Positions 18,001-27,362 of a stretch of DNA of 64,000 nucleotides are shown piece after piece. A program made the translations under genes and the position numbers. Origin of the DNA: Comamonas resistens (GTDB taxonomy: Bacteria; Pseudomonadota; Gammaproteobacteria; Burkholderiales; Burkholderiaceae_C); contig NZ_CP125947.1 of assembly GCF_030064165.1 (NCBI RefSeq), positions 3,224,001-3,288,000 on the forward strand, read 5' to 3'. Below the pieces are notes generated by a model. That model saw nothing but the letters and a program-made list of their open reading frames with translations, was not told the origin of the DNA and searched no databases. Each line of letters opens with the position of its first letter. Positions within the stretch are counted from its first letter, which is position 1.

Positions 18001-18811
18001 GGGCAATCTTTATGTCAACCGCAATATGGTGGGCGCCGTGGTCGGCGTGCAGCCTTTTGGGGGCGAAGGCCTGTCGGGCACCGGCCCCAAGGCAGGGGGA
18101 CCGCTGTATTTGCCGCGCCTGCAGCAAACCGCCGCTGCGCCGCTGCAACTGCTGAGCCAGTTGCTACAGCAATCGGGCCCGGCGCTGCCCGCGCCGTCAG
18201 CCTCCTTTTCAGTGGCCAGCAAGAATCCACGCCAGCTGACAGATTGGGCACTTCGCCAATTGGCTGGCTGGGCCAATTGGCAGGGCGATAGCTTTTTGGC
18301 CGATCACTGCCAGACGCTGCTGGCCCAGTTTTCCGAGCTGCAAGCCGCACGCCTGCTGCCCGGCCCCACGGGCGAGCGCAATCTCTATACCCTGATCGGC
18401 AAGCCGCGCACGCTATGCCTGGCGCAAGGCAAGGCCATGTTGCAGCAGCAGCTGGCGGCAACCCTGGCCAGTGGCTCCAAAGCCGTCTGGGTCAATACCT
18501 CCGTCAGCGCCGATCTGTTTGCCAGACTGCCTGCTGCGCTCAGGGACCATGTCGAATTGCTGGCCGCAGACCTGCCACTGCCCGATATCGCCAAAAACAC
18601 CGCCATGGACAACGCCTTGCTTGAATGCGATGACGCCCAGCTTCTGCAATGGTCGCAGGCTCTGGCGCAGCGCACCGGCCCGCTGGTACTGCCTGTGCGC
18701 TGCCATGCAGACCGGCCGATACAGCTGGAGCGGCTGTGGCATGAACGCACTCTCTCGCACAACACGGCTGCGGCCGGTGGCAATGCAGCATTGATGACAC
18801 TCTCCCCCTGA
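15044..18811 (+). CDS. putA: Bifunctional proline dehydrogenase / L-glutamate-gamma-semialdehyde dehydrogenase PutA
   Basis: About 1255 residues. The proline dehydrogenase barrel holds YERPGISIKLSALHPRYS, LNIDAEEAERLE, GFVIQAYQKRC and MVRLVKGAYWDSEIKRAQ; the aldehyde dehydrogenase half has LAKPAEQTPLIA, FTGSTEVARLL, ETGGQNAMIV and the catalytic Cys near 838 in AGQRCSALR. A third C-terminal domain (LYTLIGKPRTLCLAQGKAM) makes it a class B PutA. There is no ribbon-helix-helix repressor domain, so control probably comes from the divergent Lrp protein. The start is uncertain: ATG at 14996 is an alternative. The linker near residues 509-527 appears built from a dispersed repeat. Confidence 0.93.
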   Translation: MQTSNSVFTPLPGPHRPADALRQAITAATRMSESAAVTRLLPAATLPASQAAQVASHARLLVEQLRAQPASVGRQGLVQGLLQEFSLSSQEGVALMCLAEALLRIPDDCTRDALIRDKLRGGDWQAHLGKSPSLFVNAAAWGLVITGKLVDTHSESGLLSALKRLTARGGEPLVRKGVDMAMRLMGEQFVMGETIGEALQRARELQAKGFRYSYDMLGEAALTAQDAQRYLQSYVDAIHAIGQSAPGLGIYERPGISIKLSALHPRYSRAQWQRVMDELLPRMLQLCELARSYDIGLNIDAEEAERLELSLDLLEQLAHAPSLAGWNGLGFVIQAYQKRCSYVIDYLVDLARRSGRRLMVRLVKGAYWDSEIKRAQIDGLADYPVYTRKHHTDLAYIACARKLLAAPDAIYPQFATHNAQTVATIESLASTEPYSSGRYEFQCLHGMGEPLYRNVVEAGDPAARRPCRIYAPVGTHETLLAYLVRRLLENGANSSFVHRIADPDWPISDLIAAPADQTLAESQNDSTPIGQPHPCIALPRDLLGTQRQNSDGLDLSDDKVLAALTQSLKRSEPAPSAEQADAITNPANHQQVLGHVPETTPELLRQALTAAEQAQPAWSQTAAAQRAALLEAAADNYQTHIQPLMALLMREAGKTAANAVSEVREAIDFLRYYAAQMRRQDEAGLLAAGIGPVVCISPWNFPLAIFTGQIAAALAAGNVVLAKPAEQTPLIAMEAVRLLHEAGIPAPVLQLLPGRGETVGAALVADARVAGVLFTGSTEVARLLNQQTAQRLRADGESVVLVAETGGQNAMIVDSSALVEQAALDIVSSAFDSAGQRCSALRLLCVQSDCADRLLAMLHGAMQELRCGDPALLATDIGPVIDAEAQAHIEKHIARLQAQGLNVHQSPLAAEVAAQGHFVPPTLIELKDLHSLQREVFGPVLHVLRYQRRELPQLLERINALGYGLTMGLHTRIDETMEQVVQAAHVGNLYVNRNMVGAVVGVQPFGGEGLSGTGPKAGGPLYLPRLQQTAAAPLQLLSQLLQQSGPALPAPSASFSVASKNPRQLTDWALRQLAGWANWQGDSFLADHCQTLLAQFSELQAARLLPGPTGERNLYTLIGKPRTLCLAQGKAMLQQQLAATLASGSKAVWVNTSVSADLFARLPAALRDHVELLAADLPLPDIAKNTAMDNALLECDDAQLLQWSQALAQRTGPLVLPVRCHADRPIQLERLWHERTLSHNTAAAGGNAALMTLSP

Positions 18812-18950
18812 GGCGCTTCGCCTGGGCAGCTCCGTACCTTCCCCCTCTCTGCTTCGCGGAGGGGGACGACAGCGGAGCGTGAGGGGCTGCCCTTGCTTGC
18901 TGTCTCTTGGCTGGAGCGCGCCAGTTTCAAGTGCCGCGCCCATCATTCAT
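18808..18950. repeat. GC-rich dispersed intergenic repeat, copy 2
   Basis: It begins at the putA stop with CCCCTGAGGCGCTTCGCC, has the CCCCCTCTCTGCTTCGCGG hairpin and ends in GGAGCGCGCCAGTTT. The layout equals copies at 56104 and 57175. Confidence 0.7.
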
Positions 18951-18960
18951 TCAAAAAAAT

Positions 18961-19001
18961 AGCACCTAATGCAATACAGGCCTGCATTAAGTGCCGTTTT
19001 T
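18961..19001 (+). terminator. Terminator after putA
   Basis: AGCACCTAATGCA pairs with TGCATTAAGTGC (one G-T type pair) and is followed by a T-run. It follows copy 2 of the repeat and lies 17 bp from the end of the convergent molbindin gene. Confidence 0.75.
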
Positions 19002-19017
19002 GATGAATTTCTGAGAT

Positions 19018-19233
19018 TTACAGCTTGGCGATGGACACCTCCGTGGACTTGACCAGGGCCACGACTTCCGAGCCCACCTGCAGGCCCAGATCCTTGACCG
19101 AGCGGGTGGTGATCACCGAAGTCACGATGCCCCAGGGCGTTTCCACATCCACCTCCGAAACCACATCGCCCAGGATGATCTCCTTGACCTTGCCCTTGAA
19201 CTGATTACGCACATTGATGGCCTGGATCGACAT
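19018..19233 (-). CDS. Molbindin-like TOBE-domain protein (Mop)
   Basis: 71 residues covering one TOBE/Mop domain: AINVRNQFKGKVKEIILGDV, DVETPWGIVTSVITTRSV, VGSEVVALVKSTEVSIAKL. Molbindins store molybdate or tungstate oxyanions in hexamers. The ATG at 19233 starts the conserved domain; upstream extension to 19353 is not similar. It lies between putA and the taurine transport genes and shows no linked molybdate transporter. Confidence 0.85.
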   Translation of the reverse strand: MSIQAINVRNQFKGKVKEIILGDVVSEVDVETPWGIVTSVITTRSVKDLGLQVGSEVVALVKSTEVSIAKL

Positions 19234-19367
19234 AAATACCCTTCTGAAAAGTCTGTTCCTGAAAAGTGCGGCAACTGCTGCACCGGTGAAATCCATTCTG
19301 GATGCGGTTTCTAAAAACTCAAACAAATAAGAAATTGATTTTTTATTTCTCAAACATCTAATAAACC

Positions 19368-20276
19368 TCAGCGGCCATGCCAGGGCAAAAGCCAGTGCTC
19401 CAGCCTGCGCAGCAAGGCGTCGAGCAGCAGCGCGATCGCACCGATGACAAAAATGCCCATCACCACAATATCAGTGCGCAGAAAGTTCGATGCATTGAGC
19501 ACCATCTGCCCCAGCCCCTGTGTCGCGGCCACCATTTCGGCAGCCACCAGCGTGGTCCAGGCAAATCCCATGGCGATGCGCAGACCCACCAGAACATCGG
19601 GTAGGGCTGCGGGCACCACGGCATGGCGCAGCAGTTGCCAGCGCGTGGCGCCCAGCGAGCGCAAGGCATTGATCTGCTCGGCACTGGCGTTGCGTGTGCC
19701 GGCCCGCGCGGCCAGGGCCATGGGCGCAAAGCAGGCCAGATAGATCAGCAGCCATTTGGAGGCCTCGTCAATGCCCAGCCAGATCACCACCAGCGGCAGA
19801 TAGGCCAGCGGCGGCAGCGGGCGATAAAACTCCAGGATCGGGTCCAGCACGACCTGCGCCCAACGGTTCACGCCCATGGAAATGCCCACGGGCACTGCGG
19901 TCACGACCGCCAGTGTGAAAGCGCCCAGCACGCGAACACTGCTCCACTGCGCATGTACCCACAGCGCATCTCCCCCCTGGATATCGCCACGCCATGCCTG
20001 GCCGAAGGCCTTGATCACGGCCTCGGGCGGCGGCAGAAACAGGGGTGGCACCCAGCGCAGCTCGGTGGCCAGCCACCACAGCGCCAGCCAGGCTGCCACG
20101 CTGAGCAGTGCCCACCAGCGACGTGGGCTGGGCCGGTGATTGCGAAATGGGGCAACGGCGGGAATGTCCGTGGCAGGAATCTCTGCAGCAGGCTCCGCCC
20201 TCTCCAGGGCTTGCAGCGGCCGCTGGGCTGCCAAGGCCGGGCCTGTGGAAGAAAAAGTGCTTGTGCTCATATTCAT
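19368..20276 (-). CDS. tauC: Taurine/sulfonate ABC transporter permease TauC
   Basis: 302 residues, six helices after a long N-terminal tail, with the permease coupling motif (EQINALRSLGATRWQLLRHA, then ALPDVLVGLRIAMGFAWTTL) typical of the SsuC/TauC group. It is the last gene of tauA-tauB-tauC on the minus strand, 88 bp after tauB. The system imports taurine as sulfur source when sulfate is scarce. Confidence 0.88.
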   Translation of the reverse strand: MNMSTSTFSSTGPALAAQRPLQALERAEPAAEIPATDIPAVAPFRNHRPSPRRWWALLSVAAWLALWWLATELRWVPPLFLPPPEAVIKAFGQAWRGDIQGGDALWVHAQWSSVRVLGAFTLAVVTAVPVGISMGVNRWAQVVLDPILEFYRPLPPLAYLPLVVIWLGIDEASKWLLIYLACFAPMALAARAGTRNASAEQINALRSLGATRWQLLRHAVVPAALPDVLVGLRIAMGFAWTTLVAAEMVAATQGLGQMVLNASNFLRTDIVVMGIFVIGAIALLLDALLRRLEHWLLPWHGR

Positions 20277-20364
20277 AGCCCATGCATGGGCCAGTCAGTG
20301 GCAACAGATGCCGGATAGCGCTGCAGCGCTTATGGGACATACGCCTGCAGCTATTTTTTCGATA

Positions 20365-21219
20365 TCAAACCGACAAAACTTCGGCTTGCGATGCCTGGGC
20401 GATGGCAGCCATCAGGTGCTCGCGCATGGCAATGAATTCGGGCAGGGATTTCACGGCCCGTGCGCTTTGGCCAGACAGATAGCGGCGGCCAAAATCCACA
20501 TCGAGACTCTCGGTGATGCGGCCGGGCCTGGGAGCCATCACGATGATGCGCGAGGCCAGAAACAGCGCCTCCTCCACATCGTGGGTGATGAAGAACACGG
20601 TGCGGCGCGCCGCCGCCTGGGGCCGTTCGGCAGCCCATAGCCGCAAGATCAATTCCTGCAAGGCTTCGCGCGTGAAGACATCGAGTGCACCCAGGGGCTC
20701 GTCCATCAGCAGCAGGTCGGCGTCACCCACCAGTGCGCGCGCAATGCCCACGCGCTGTTGCATGCCGCCGGACAGCTGCCAGGGATAGGCTAGCGCCCGC
20801 TGCGCCAGCCCTACATGGGCCAGTTGCTCACGCGCAAGCCGCAGGCGTTCCTCGCGCCCCACACCGCGCAGGCGCAAACCCAGCGCCACGTTGTCTATCA
20901 CATTGAGCCAGGGCAGCAGCGCATGCTTCTGAAACACCACGCCGCGATCCGCTCCGGCATCCACCACGGCCTGACCGCGCCATTCAAGGCTTCCGGCAGA
21001 AGGCGCGGTAAACCCAGCAATGCAATTGAGCAGCGTAGTCTTGCCGCAGCCCGATGCACCGACGGCAACCACAAACTCTCCGGGCTCGATCGTCAGATCC
21101 AGCTGGTGCAAAGCCAGGGCCTGCGCATCGCCCGCAGGTGCGCCCTCATAGCGCACCGACAGGCCTTGCACGGCCAGACCTGCATTACCGGTCGATGCAG
21201 CAGCATCACTGCGCGGCAC
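20365..21219 (-). CDS. tauB: Taurine ABC transporter ATP-binding protein TauB
   Basis: 284 residues with Walker [14 protein letters not shown]-loop [12 protein letters not shown], signature [16 protein letters not shown] and Walker [13 protein letters not shown]. The start is GTG at 21219, which overlaps the end of tauA by 14 bp; the longer frame (to 21621) is tauA read in another frame and has no ABC features. Closest in layout to TauB/SsuB subunits, and placed between tauA and tauC. Confidence 0.88.
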   Translation of the reverse strand: MPRSDAAASTGNAGLAVQGLSVRYEGAPAGDAQALALHQLDLTIEPGEFVVAVGASGCGKTTLLNCIAGFTAPSAGSLEWRGQAVVDAGADRGVVFQKHALLPWLNVIDNVALGLRLRGVGREERLRLAREQLAHVGLAQRALAYPWQLSGGMQQRVGIARALVGDADLLLMDEPLGALDVFTREALQELILRLWAAERPQAAARRTVFFITHDVEEALFLASRIIVMAPRPGRITESLDVDFGRRYLSGQSARAVKSLPEFIAMREHLMAAIAQASQAEVLSV

Positions 21220-22228
21220 GGCGCACCCAGCTATCGTTGACGCCCACGGCGTAGTCGGGCAGCAATTGCTGCACCGAGCCCTGGGTCTGCAGGAACTGCG
21301 CCGTGGCCGCCAGAGACTTGGCCACGACCGAGTTCTTGCCGCCACCCAGCCATTGGCTGCTGGCCTGCTCTGCAGGCGGGATGAAGGCATAAAGCTTGAG
21401 GCTGTCGGGCACGCTGGCAGCCTCGGCCCCCGACCACTTGGCAACGGCCTTGACCTCGGCCGAATCAGGCGTCCAGGCTGCGGGCTTGCTGGTGTAGCGC
21501 TGATCGGCCTCTGCCAGCACCTTGACGAATCGGGCCAGGAACTCGTCATGGCCCTTGGCAAAGTCCGTGCGCACGGCCAGCGCATCGAACGTGGCCTTGC
21601 CCGTCTTGGCCGCGATCTCACCCGATGTGGTCAGCACCTGCCCGGTTTGCTTGATCCTGGCCAGCACCGGGTCCCAGACAAAAGCCGCATCGATATCGCC
21701 GCGCTCCCAGGCAGCCAGGATTTCTGGCGGGCGCAGATTGAGAATCTTCACATCCTTGGCGTTGAGGCCTGCGGCCTGCAGTGCGACCAGTGCATGGAAA
21801 TGGCTGGTGGAGACATAGGGAATGCCGATCTTCTTGCCCTTGAGATCAGCCAGCGTCCGGGCATTGCTGCCATTACGGGCCACCAGGGCCTCGGCGTTGT
21901 GGATGTTGTCTGCCACCCAGAAAATCTGAATCGGCACGCCCTGAGACAGCGCTGCCGCAAACGGCGAAGAGCCGGCCTCACCAATCTGGATGGCACCGCT
22001 GGCCAGGGCCCGCGTGACCTCGGCGCCGCTGGCCAGTTTGCGGTAGCTGATCTTGTAGCCCGTGGCTTTTTCCACGGCCTGGGTTTCCTGGGCATAGCGC
22101 CAGGGCAGGACCATGTCCTGGTAGCCGATCACCACCTCGCGGGTCTCGGACCACGCAGGCAAAGCCACCGCGCCTAGCGCAAAGGCGGTCAACAGCAAAG
22201 AGAAAAGGCGACGGTTTTTTTGTGACAT
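21206..22228 (-). CDS. tauA: Taurine ABC transporter substrate-binding protein TauA
   Basis: 340 residues with a signal peptide ([20 protein letters not shown]) and the NMT1/SsuA-type fold: [57 protein letters not shown]. Such proteins bind taurine in the periplasm. First gene of the minus-strand tauABC operon, divergent from tauD with about 200 bp between. Confidence 0.88.
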   Translation of the reverse strand: MSQKNRRLFSLLLTAFALGAVALPAWSETREVVIGYQDMVLPWRYAQETQAVEKATGYKISYRKLASGAEVTRALASGAIQIGEAGSSPFAAALSQGVPIQIFWVADNIHNAEALVARNGSNARTLADLKGKKIGIPYVSTSHFHALVALQAAGLNAKDVKILNLRPPEILAAWERGDIDAAFVWDPVLARIKQTGQVLTTSGEIAAKTGKATFDALAVRTDFAKGHDEFLARFVKVLAEADQRYTSKPAAWTPDSAEVKAVAKWSGAEAASVPDSLKLYAFIPPAEQASSQWLGGGKNSVVAKSLAATAQFLQTQGSVQQLLPDYAVGVNDSWVRRAAQ

Positions 22229-22360
22229 GCAAATGACTCGGTGGCGCTTGATGGGAATGCGCCGAGTCTAGAAATTTCGCCTCTGCTTGCATGCTCGCAA
22301 TTCGCATGTGCAAATGCAAAAAACGCGCAAGCCCCCAGGCTGCGGCCAGGCCACACTGAA

Positions 22361-22404
22361 AAGACCAACGGGGCACTCATCAGCGGAAGGCCCCGGTCTT
22401 TTTT
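22361..22404 (+). terminator. Terminator-like hairpin in the tauD leader
   Basis: AAGACC-aac-GGGGC pairs with GCCCCGGTCTT and is followed by TTTTTT. It lies 28-71 bp upstream of the tauD ATG in the direction of tauD transcription, so it could terminate or attenuate transcription from any promoter further upstream. Confidence 0.6.
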
Positions 22405-22431
22405 CTATCGTCCTTGCGCCTTCTGTTCACC

Positions 22432-23271
22432 ATGGATATCCAGCCTTTGGGCCCCGCCTTGGGAGCCACCGTCACCGGTGTTGACCTGACCCAGCCTTTG
22501 AGCGCCGACCGGCGCGACGCACTGCATGCCGCGCTGCTGGCGCATCAGGTGCTGTTCTTTGAAAACCAGCCCGTCACACCCGAGCAGCAGCGCGCCCTGG
22601 CCGCGCAGTTCGGCCCGCTGCACATCCATCCCGTCTACCGCAACATCCCCGAAGTGCCCGAAATCATCGTGCTCGACACCGATGACAACAACCCGCCCGA
22701 CAACGACAACTGGCACACGGACATCACCTTTACCGCAGCTCCGGCGCAGGCCGCCCTGCTCTCGGCCAGACTGCTGCCGCCCAGCGGCGGCGACACGCTG
22801 TGGGCCAGCAATACCGCTGCGTTTGAAGCCCTGTCCGCCCCCTGGCGCCGCCTGCTCGAAGGCCTGCATGCCGAACATGACTTCATCAAATCCTTTCCCG
22901 CCTGGCGCTTTGCGCGCACGCCCGAGGAGCGCGTGCAATGGGAAGCCGCCAAGGCCAAGCACCCGCCGCTGCTGCACCCTGTGGTTCGTACCCATCCCGA
23001 AACCGGCAGGCAGGGGCTGTTTGTCAATGAAGGCTTCACCACACGTATCGTGGAACTCAGTGCCACTGAAAGCGACGCCGTGCTGCGCCAGCTGTTCGCC
23101 CATGTGAGCAAGCCCGAGTTCACCGTGCGCTGGCGCTGGAAGGTGGGCGACCTGGCCTTCTGGGACAACCGCTGCACCCAGCATTACGCCTGCGCCAACT
23201 ACCTGCCCCATCGCCGTGTGATGCACCGCGCCACGGTGCTGGGCGAGCGCCCTTTCTACCGGGCATCTTGA
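22432..23271 (+). CDS. tauD: Taurine dioxygenase TauD
   Basis: 279 residues of the TauD/TfdA Fe(II)/2-oxoglutarate family, which release sulfite from taurine. The iron ligands are in [10 protein letters not shown] (HxD) and [11 protein letters not shown]; the 2-oxoglutarate Arg is in [16 protein letters not shown]. It is transcribed away from tauABC and belongs to the same system. The ATG at 22432 begins [19 protein letters not shown], the usual family start. Confidence 0.9.
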   Translation: MDIQPLGPALGATVTGVDLTQPLSADRRDALHAALLAHQVLFFENQPVTPEQQRALAAQFGPLHIHPVYRNIPEVPEIIVLDTDDNNPPDNDNWHTDITFTAAPAQAALLSARLLPPSGGDTLWASNTAAFEALSAPWRRLLEGLHAEHDFIKSFPAWRFARTPEERVQWEAAKAKHPPLLHPVVRTHPETGRQGLFVNEGFTTRIVELSATESDAVLRQLFAHVSKPEFTVRWRWKVGDLAFWDNRCTQHYACANYLPHRRVMHRATVLGERPFYRAS

Positions 23272-23441
23272 GGTAGTGCGCCAGAGCAGGTGCAACTGGC
23301 GGCACAAAAATGCGACCGGGTGACCCAGTTGTTGAAACTGGCAGCCCGATAAAGCACATCAGGCGCCAGCAAAGCTCATCCGGCCGCTTGGTTTTCGTCA
23401 CTGGGGAAATGGCTTTCTATCCGTGCGCAATCCAGCACCCG

Positions 23442-24668
23442 TCATTCAATGCGGTAAAGGCTGCCAATGCCGTCTCCCTCCACTGAAGTGATTTCAGCTC
23501 CACCAAGCATCGGTAGACCCTGCCCCCATCCGGCGGCCAAGACCTGCACATCACTCACAGGATCGGACGCCTTGGCCCGCTCGTTGCGGATGCGACAGAT
23601 TTCGGGATCGGTGGCAAACAATCCGCGTGCGAAGACCCGGCCCTGTTCCGCCAGCCTTGCTGTCTTGGGGGCCCGAATTCTCGAAAACGCCTGGAAGACA
23701 TCGTCCAAGCCACCACTTGCGCCATCCAGGCACCGGGCCAAATGCCACGCATCCTCCAGCGCCTGGCACGCACCTTGCCCCGAAGTCGGCAACGGCGCAT
23801 GCGCGGCATCACCCACCAGCAGTACATTCGCCCGGCTCCATGTATGCAGCGGCTCCAGGTCATGCACCGCAATCAGCTGGATGGCATTGGCGGGCGTGGA
23901 TCGGATGAGATGTGCGACCGGTTCAGGCCATTGCGCAAACAGGTCCTCGACCTCCTTACGCATATCTGCGGTGGGCGTGGCCTCATGCAGGGGTCGCACC
24001 TGCGCCGCGGCCCAATACACCAGGTCGGGTCGAATCGGCACGCAACCAAAGCGCTCGCCCGCCCCCCAGAAGTCCTGAATCGAAATATCGTCCACCAGCG
24101 GATGCTGCCCCTGCGCCACGCCGATCCAGTTCACAAAGCCTTGATAGATTGGTGTGTTGTCACCCGCGACAAACTTGCGCGCCACTGACCCCATGCGGCC
24201 GTCGGCACCAATGAGCAGATCCGGGCGGATGCTCGCGCCATTTTCGAAATGCGCCACAGCTCTGCCATGAGCATCCAGTTCGATGGCCACCGCCCGGCGC
24301 CCGAACTCCACCGGAATCTTCGCCCGTGCCGCATGGTCCAGCAACACCTGCTGCAAGTGCCTGCGCAGCACCGTATAGCTTGGGTATCCCATCGTACGGT
24401 CCAGCAAACCAATATCGAGGCCTCCCAATGCATTTCCCGCAGCATCCTGGCGGCGCATTGTCAGTGGTCGACCGCCAATGGCCGCTATGTCTTGCAGCAG
24501 TCCCAGTTCTTCCAGCACAAAGCTGGCATTGGGCCACAGCGTCACGCCGGCCCCCATGGTTGCAGGCACCGCACGGCGCTCATAGACCCGAGGGTTGTAA
24601 CCCTGCTTGCGCAATGCCAGTGCCACGCTCAGGCCCGCGATGCCGCCACCAAGTATTCCAATTTCCAC
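23442..24668 (-). CDS. FAD-dependent monooxygenase (PHBH/UbiH fold)
   Basis: 408 residues. GXGXXG FAD motif at the start (GILGGGIAGLSVALAL), the DG motif (LLIGADGRMGSVARK), and the GD motif VLLVGDAAHAPLPTSGQGA. It belongs to the single-component flavoprotein hydroxylases that act on aromatics, salicylate-like compounds or urate; the substrate cannot be told. The start is GTG at 24668, placed 8 bp after AGGAGA. It is divergent from a LysR gene, the usual layout for an inducible catabolic enzyme. Confidence 0.8.
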   Translation of the reverse strand: MEIGILGGGIAGLSVALALRKQGYNPRVYERRAVPATMGAGVTLWPNASFVLEELGLLQDIAAIGGRPLTMRRQDAAGNALGGLDIGLLDRTMGYPSYTVLRRHLQQVLLDHAARAKIPVEFGRRAVAIELDAHGRAVAHFENGASIRPDLLIGADGRMGSVARKFVAGDNTPIYQGFVNWIGVAQGQHPLVDDISIQDFWGAGERFGCVPIRPDLVYWAAAQVRPLHEATPTADMRKEVEDLFAQWPEPVAHLIRSTPANAIQLIAVHDLEPLHTWSRANVLLVGDAAHAPLPTSGQGACQALEDAWHLARCLDGASGGLDDVFQAFSRIRAPKTARLAEQGRVFARGLFATDPEICRIRNERAKASDPVSDVQVLAAGWGQGLPMLGGAEITSVEGDGIGSLYRIE

Positions 24669-24807
24669 GCTGAAGCTCTCCTGTTCATACGGTGCCCAGT
24701 GCACGGTCCAGCGCGTCACATCGGGCAAAAGGGCATCTTAAATTTCGCCACTACAGAGAACTAGCATGCAAAATTGGGACGTTTTCATACCTCAAACGGG
24801 ATAATCA

Positions 24808-25749
24808 ATGCGCGATGCACTTGATCTGAATACTGTCCGTGTCTATGCGGCAGTTGTTGATGAGCAGAGCTTTGCTGGCGCATCGCGTCTATTGGCCATG
24901 CCTTCGTCCAATGTCAGCCGCCACGTTGCCGCACTGGAGAGCAAACTCGGCACACGCCTGCTGGAACGAAGCACCCGCCATCTGCGCATGACGGAAGCCG
25001 GTCGGCTGCTCTACGAACGCGCCAAGCCCTTGCTCGACACACTGCTCTCCACGCAGGAAGAGCTTGGTGCGGTACAGCGCGAACTGCGTGGTCCTCTGAA
25101 GATGTGCATGCCGGGCGAGGCACCAAGGCTGCTCGCCCCCATCCTCGCCGAATTCTGTAGTCTCCATCCAGGCATCGAGCTCGAATGCGATACCCGGATG
25201 ACCGGACTGGAAGTGCTTCGAGAGGACGTTGACCTTTCCATCGTCTTCCATCGGGGCCATCAGGAGGACAGCGCTTTCATCACCCGCGAACTCGCCACTC
25301 TGCCCAGCATCGTGGTTGCCGCCCCCTCCTTGCTGGCCAGGACAGGCATGCCACGCCATGTGCGCGAGCTGAAGTCTCTGCCCTGCATCACCACCCTCAG
25401 TGCGCTGAAGGGCCAACCCTGGCAGTTTCAGGACGCCGCGGGCGAAATCGTCAAGGTGCCGGTCCGCAGCCGCTACCGCGTCAACAGCGGAGAGCTGGCC
25501 GTGGCTGGCGCACGGCAAGGCATCGGCTTCACGATTGTGGCTGCCTACCCCTGCCAGGAAGACCTTGCTACGGGCCGATTGCAGGAAGTACCACTGGACC
25601 TTCGTCCTGCCCCTCTGCAATTGCTGGGGGCGTACAGCCATCGCCATTCCGTGACTGCGCGCGTCCGGGCGCTGCTGGAGTTGATACAGGTACGGTTGGC
25701 TGGATCGGTTAACCCTCCCATGGACCCCAGTCCTTTTAGGACGATCTAG
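24808..25749 (+). CDS. LysR-family transcriptional regulator, divergent from the monooxygenase
   Basis: 313 residues. The N-terminal winged helix is LNTVRVYAAVVDEQSFAGAS, RLLAMPSSNVSRHVAALESK and the LysR effector domain follows (GPLKMCMPGEAPRLLAPI, CDTRMTGLEVLREDVDLSI). It belongs to the CrgA-like LysR group. Position and divergent orientation suggest control of the flavin monooxygenase. Confidence 0.88.
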   Translation: MRDALDLNTVRVYAAVVDEQSFAGASRLLAMPSSNVSRHVAALESKLGTRLLERSTRHLRMTEAGRLLYERAKPLLDTLLSTQEELGAVQRELRGPLKMCMPGEAPRLLAPILAEFCSLHPGIELECDTRMTGLEVLREDVDLSIVFHRGHQEDSAFITRELATLPSIVVAAPSLLARTGMPRHVRELKSLPCITTLSALKGQPWQFQDAAGEIVKVPVRSRYRVNSGELAVAGARQGIGFTIVAAYPCQEDLATGRLQEVPLDLRPAPLQLLGAYSHRHSVTARVRALLELIQVRLAGSVNPPMDPSPFRTI

Positions 25750-25839
25750 GATCGCGGACTCAAGGTGGAGTCCTTTGGAATGCAAGCAATCGCTTGGCAT
25801 GACTTTCTCAAGCTCAGGTTTTGGCTGAGCGATGACGCC

Positions 25840-26042
25840 CTGCCCCAGTTGACTGCCTGTCCTGAACCGGACTCTCAAGGCGCAGCCCCGAGAGTCAGCT
25901 TTGCGGTGCTGTGCCCGCAAGTAGCTAAACCCGGCTGCGGCCAATAGCAGTCCTTGGAGCTGTTTCTGCAAGGGACGGCTTCTGGCTGTGTGAGCGGTCT
26001 GTCGCTGGATGGCCGACTTGATGGGGCAGCGCGATAAACAGA
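25840..26042 (-). repeat. Degenerate dispersed repeat, copy A
   Basis: The left part (25840-25960) resembles copy B at 26838-26960 at about 80 percent by eye, and the right part (25938-26040) in reverse orientation resembles copy C at 33126-33229. No gene is seen between 25750 and 26304 apart from this and nothing else is recognised there. Confidence 0.6.
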
Positions 26043-26304
26043 AGCTCCTCATCAGAGATCCTTCATGTCGACCAGCAATCGCCCCTAAAGAGACATTCTC
26101 TTAACAACCGCAAAGCGGTCTGCCACGCACCAAAATCCAAGGTGTCAAGCAGGAGGCCATCCCGTCCGTAGCAACCGGATTAAGCCTCCCTGACAATCAG
26201 CCACAATGGCAAAGGCGTTCATTGCCAGATCGAATAAATTCGACCTCTGATCGATCCCGTACATTCGCAGTCTTGCCCCCATGCACAGGTCAATACGGAG
26301 TCCC

Positions 26305-26727
26305 ATGACCAATATGAAGACACCTGAAGACGTGGTCGCTGCGTTTCAAGCAGCCTGGAATGATCACGACATGGCCGCTTTCGGCCGCTTGTTTGGTCAG
26401 GACGCAACGTTTGTCAATCGCTTTGGTCACTATGTCCGAGGCGTTGAACAGGTAGTGGCGCTTCATGTCCCTATCCACGAGACGATCTATCGCGATTCGA
26501 CATTGCAGAACGAGCTAATCGATATTGCCTGCGTTGCCGAGGGAGTTGCTGTTATACATTTCTGGAGCCGTCTAACTGCAGATGCAAGCCATCCGGCTGG
26601 GCCACACGTCATAGATACGGTGATCCAAGCAGTGCTCACAAGACAGGATGCAGCATGGCGAATTCAAGCGCTGGAGAATACGACTCTTACCAACCCTCGG
26701 ACGGGTGAGATAGTCCTGCGCGGCTAA
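26305..26727 (+). CDS. SgcJ/EcaC-type SnoaL-like protein (nuclear transport factor 2 fold)
   Basis: 140 residues: TPEDVVAAFQAAWNDHDMAA, LFGQDATFVNRFGHYVRG, then HETIYRDS and an all-beta second half ending RIQALENTTLTNPRTGEI. This matches the DUF4440/SgcJ group of small cone-shaped enzymes or ligand-binding proteins. Substrate unknown. The ATG at 26305 has GGAG four to five bases before it. It is flanked by two copies of a degenerate repeat, suggesting it arrived with, or lies in, an old insertion-prone site. Confidence 0.7.
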   Translation: MTNMKTPEDVVAAFQAAWNDHDMAAFGRLFGQDATFVNRFGHYVRGVEQVVALHVPIHETIYRDSTLQNELIDIACVAEGVAVIHFWSRLTADASHPAGPHVIDTVIQAVLTRQDAAWRIQALENTTLTNPRTGEIVLRG

Positions 26728-27362
26728 AAGACCGGCCCTTCTCTGTTTAGCAGCACCAAAGGTCATCTGAACCATATAGCCAAGCGTTGAAGGGTCCGTT
26801 CTCGACAGAAAGGTATGGCAACTTCTGGCCGATTGATGACGCCCCGCACCCATTGGCTGCCTGTCCTCAATCGGCCCCTCAAGGTGCAGCCCGGAAGTTA
26901 GCTTTGCGGTGCTGCGCTCACAAGTAGCTAGGCCCGGCTTCGGCCAATAGCGGCCAGTCAATGCGATTGTTTGGTGGGCGGCTTTAGTTTAGGGTTGTGG
27001 GATACCTGCCCGGAACGACTCCCCACGCGACGATCGCTCCCTGCCTGAGGGCAGGTGTCGCACAAGCCTCGATGGTGGAAACCGCGGAACACTTCTGTGT
27101 CGGTGTTCTGGGCGCAAACGCTATGGGGATTAAAGCGTTGCTCCTGCAAGCTTGGGCACTCTAATCAAGCTGTTCAGCCCGCTCCAACCTGGGAATGCAA
27201 CCCGCAGGCGACGCCAAGCGCAGGTGTTCATGCCTGTGTGGCACCTGCTGGTAGTCCTATTGCATGCCCAGCCCTGCTTGCTGCAGAGACAGGCGCGCCA
27301 ATCCCCTGTCGAATGGCTCATGAGCATCGACCTTGCTAGTAAATGAATGATCGGCAAGCTGT
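26728..27362. other. Intergenic region between the SnoaL-like gene and the IS91-type element
   Basis: It holds repeat copy B (26838-26960) and the right flank of the IS91-type element. No open frame with family features is seen; the short frames here have low-complexity or out-of-frame content. Confidence 0.5.
26838..26960 (-). repeat. Degenerate dispersed repeat, copy B
   Basis: GATGACGCCCCGCACCCATT through GGCTTCGGCCAATAGCGGCC parallels copy A at 25832-25952 with scattered changes. It sits on the other side of the SnoaL-like gene in the same orientation. Confidence 0.6.

Noticed and set aside
20365..21621. A 418-codon version of tauB
   Set aside because: The first 134 codons are tauA read in another frame; the ABC domain starts at GTG 21219.
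26728..27362. Short frames in the intergenic region before the IS91-type element
   Set aside because: They have no recognisable domain and overlap the degenerate repeat.
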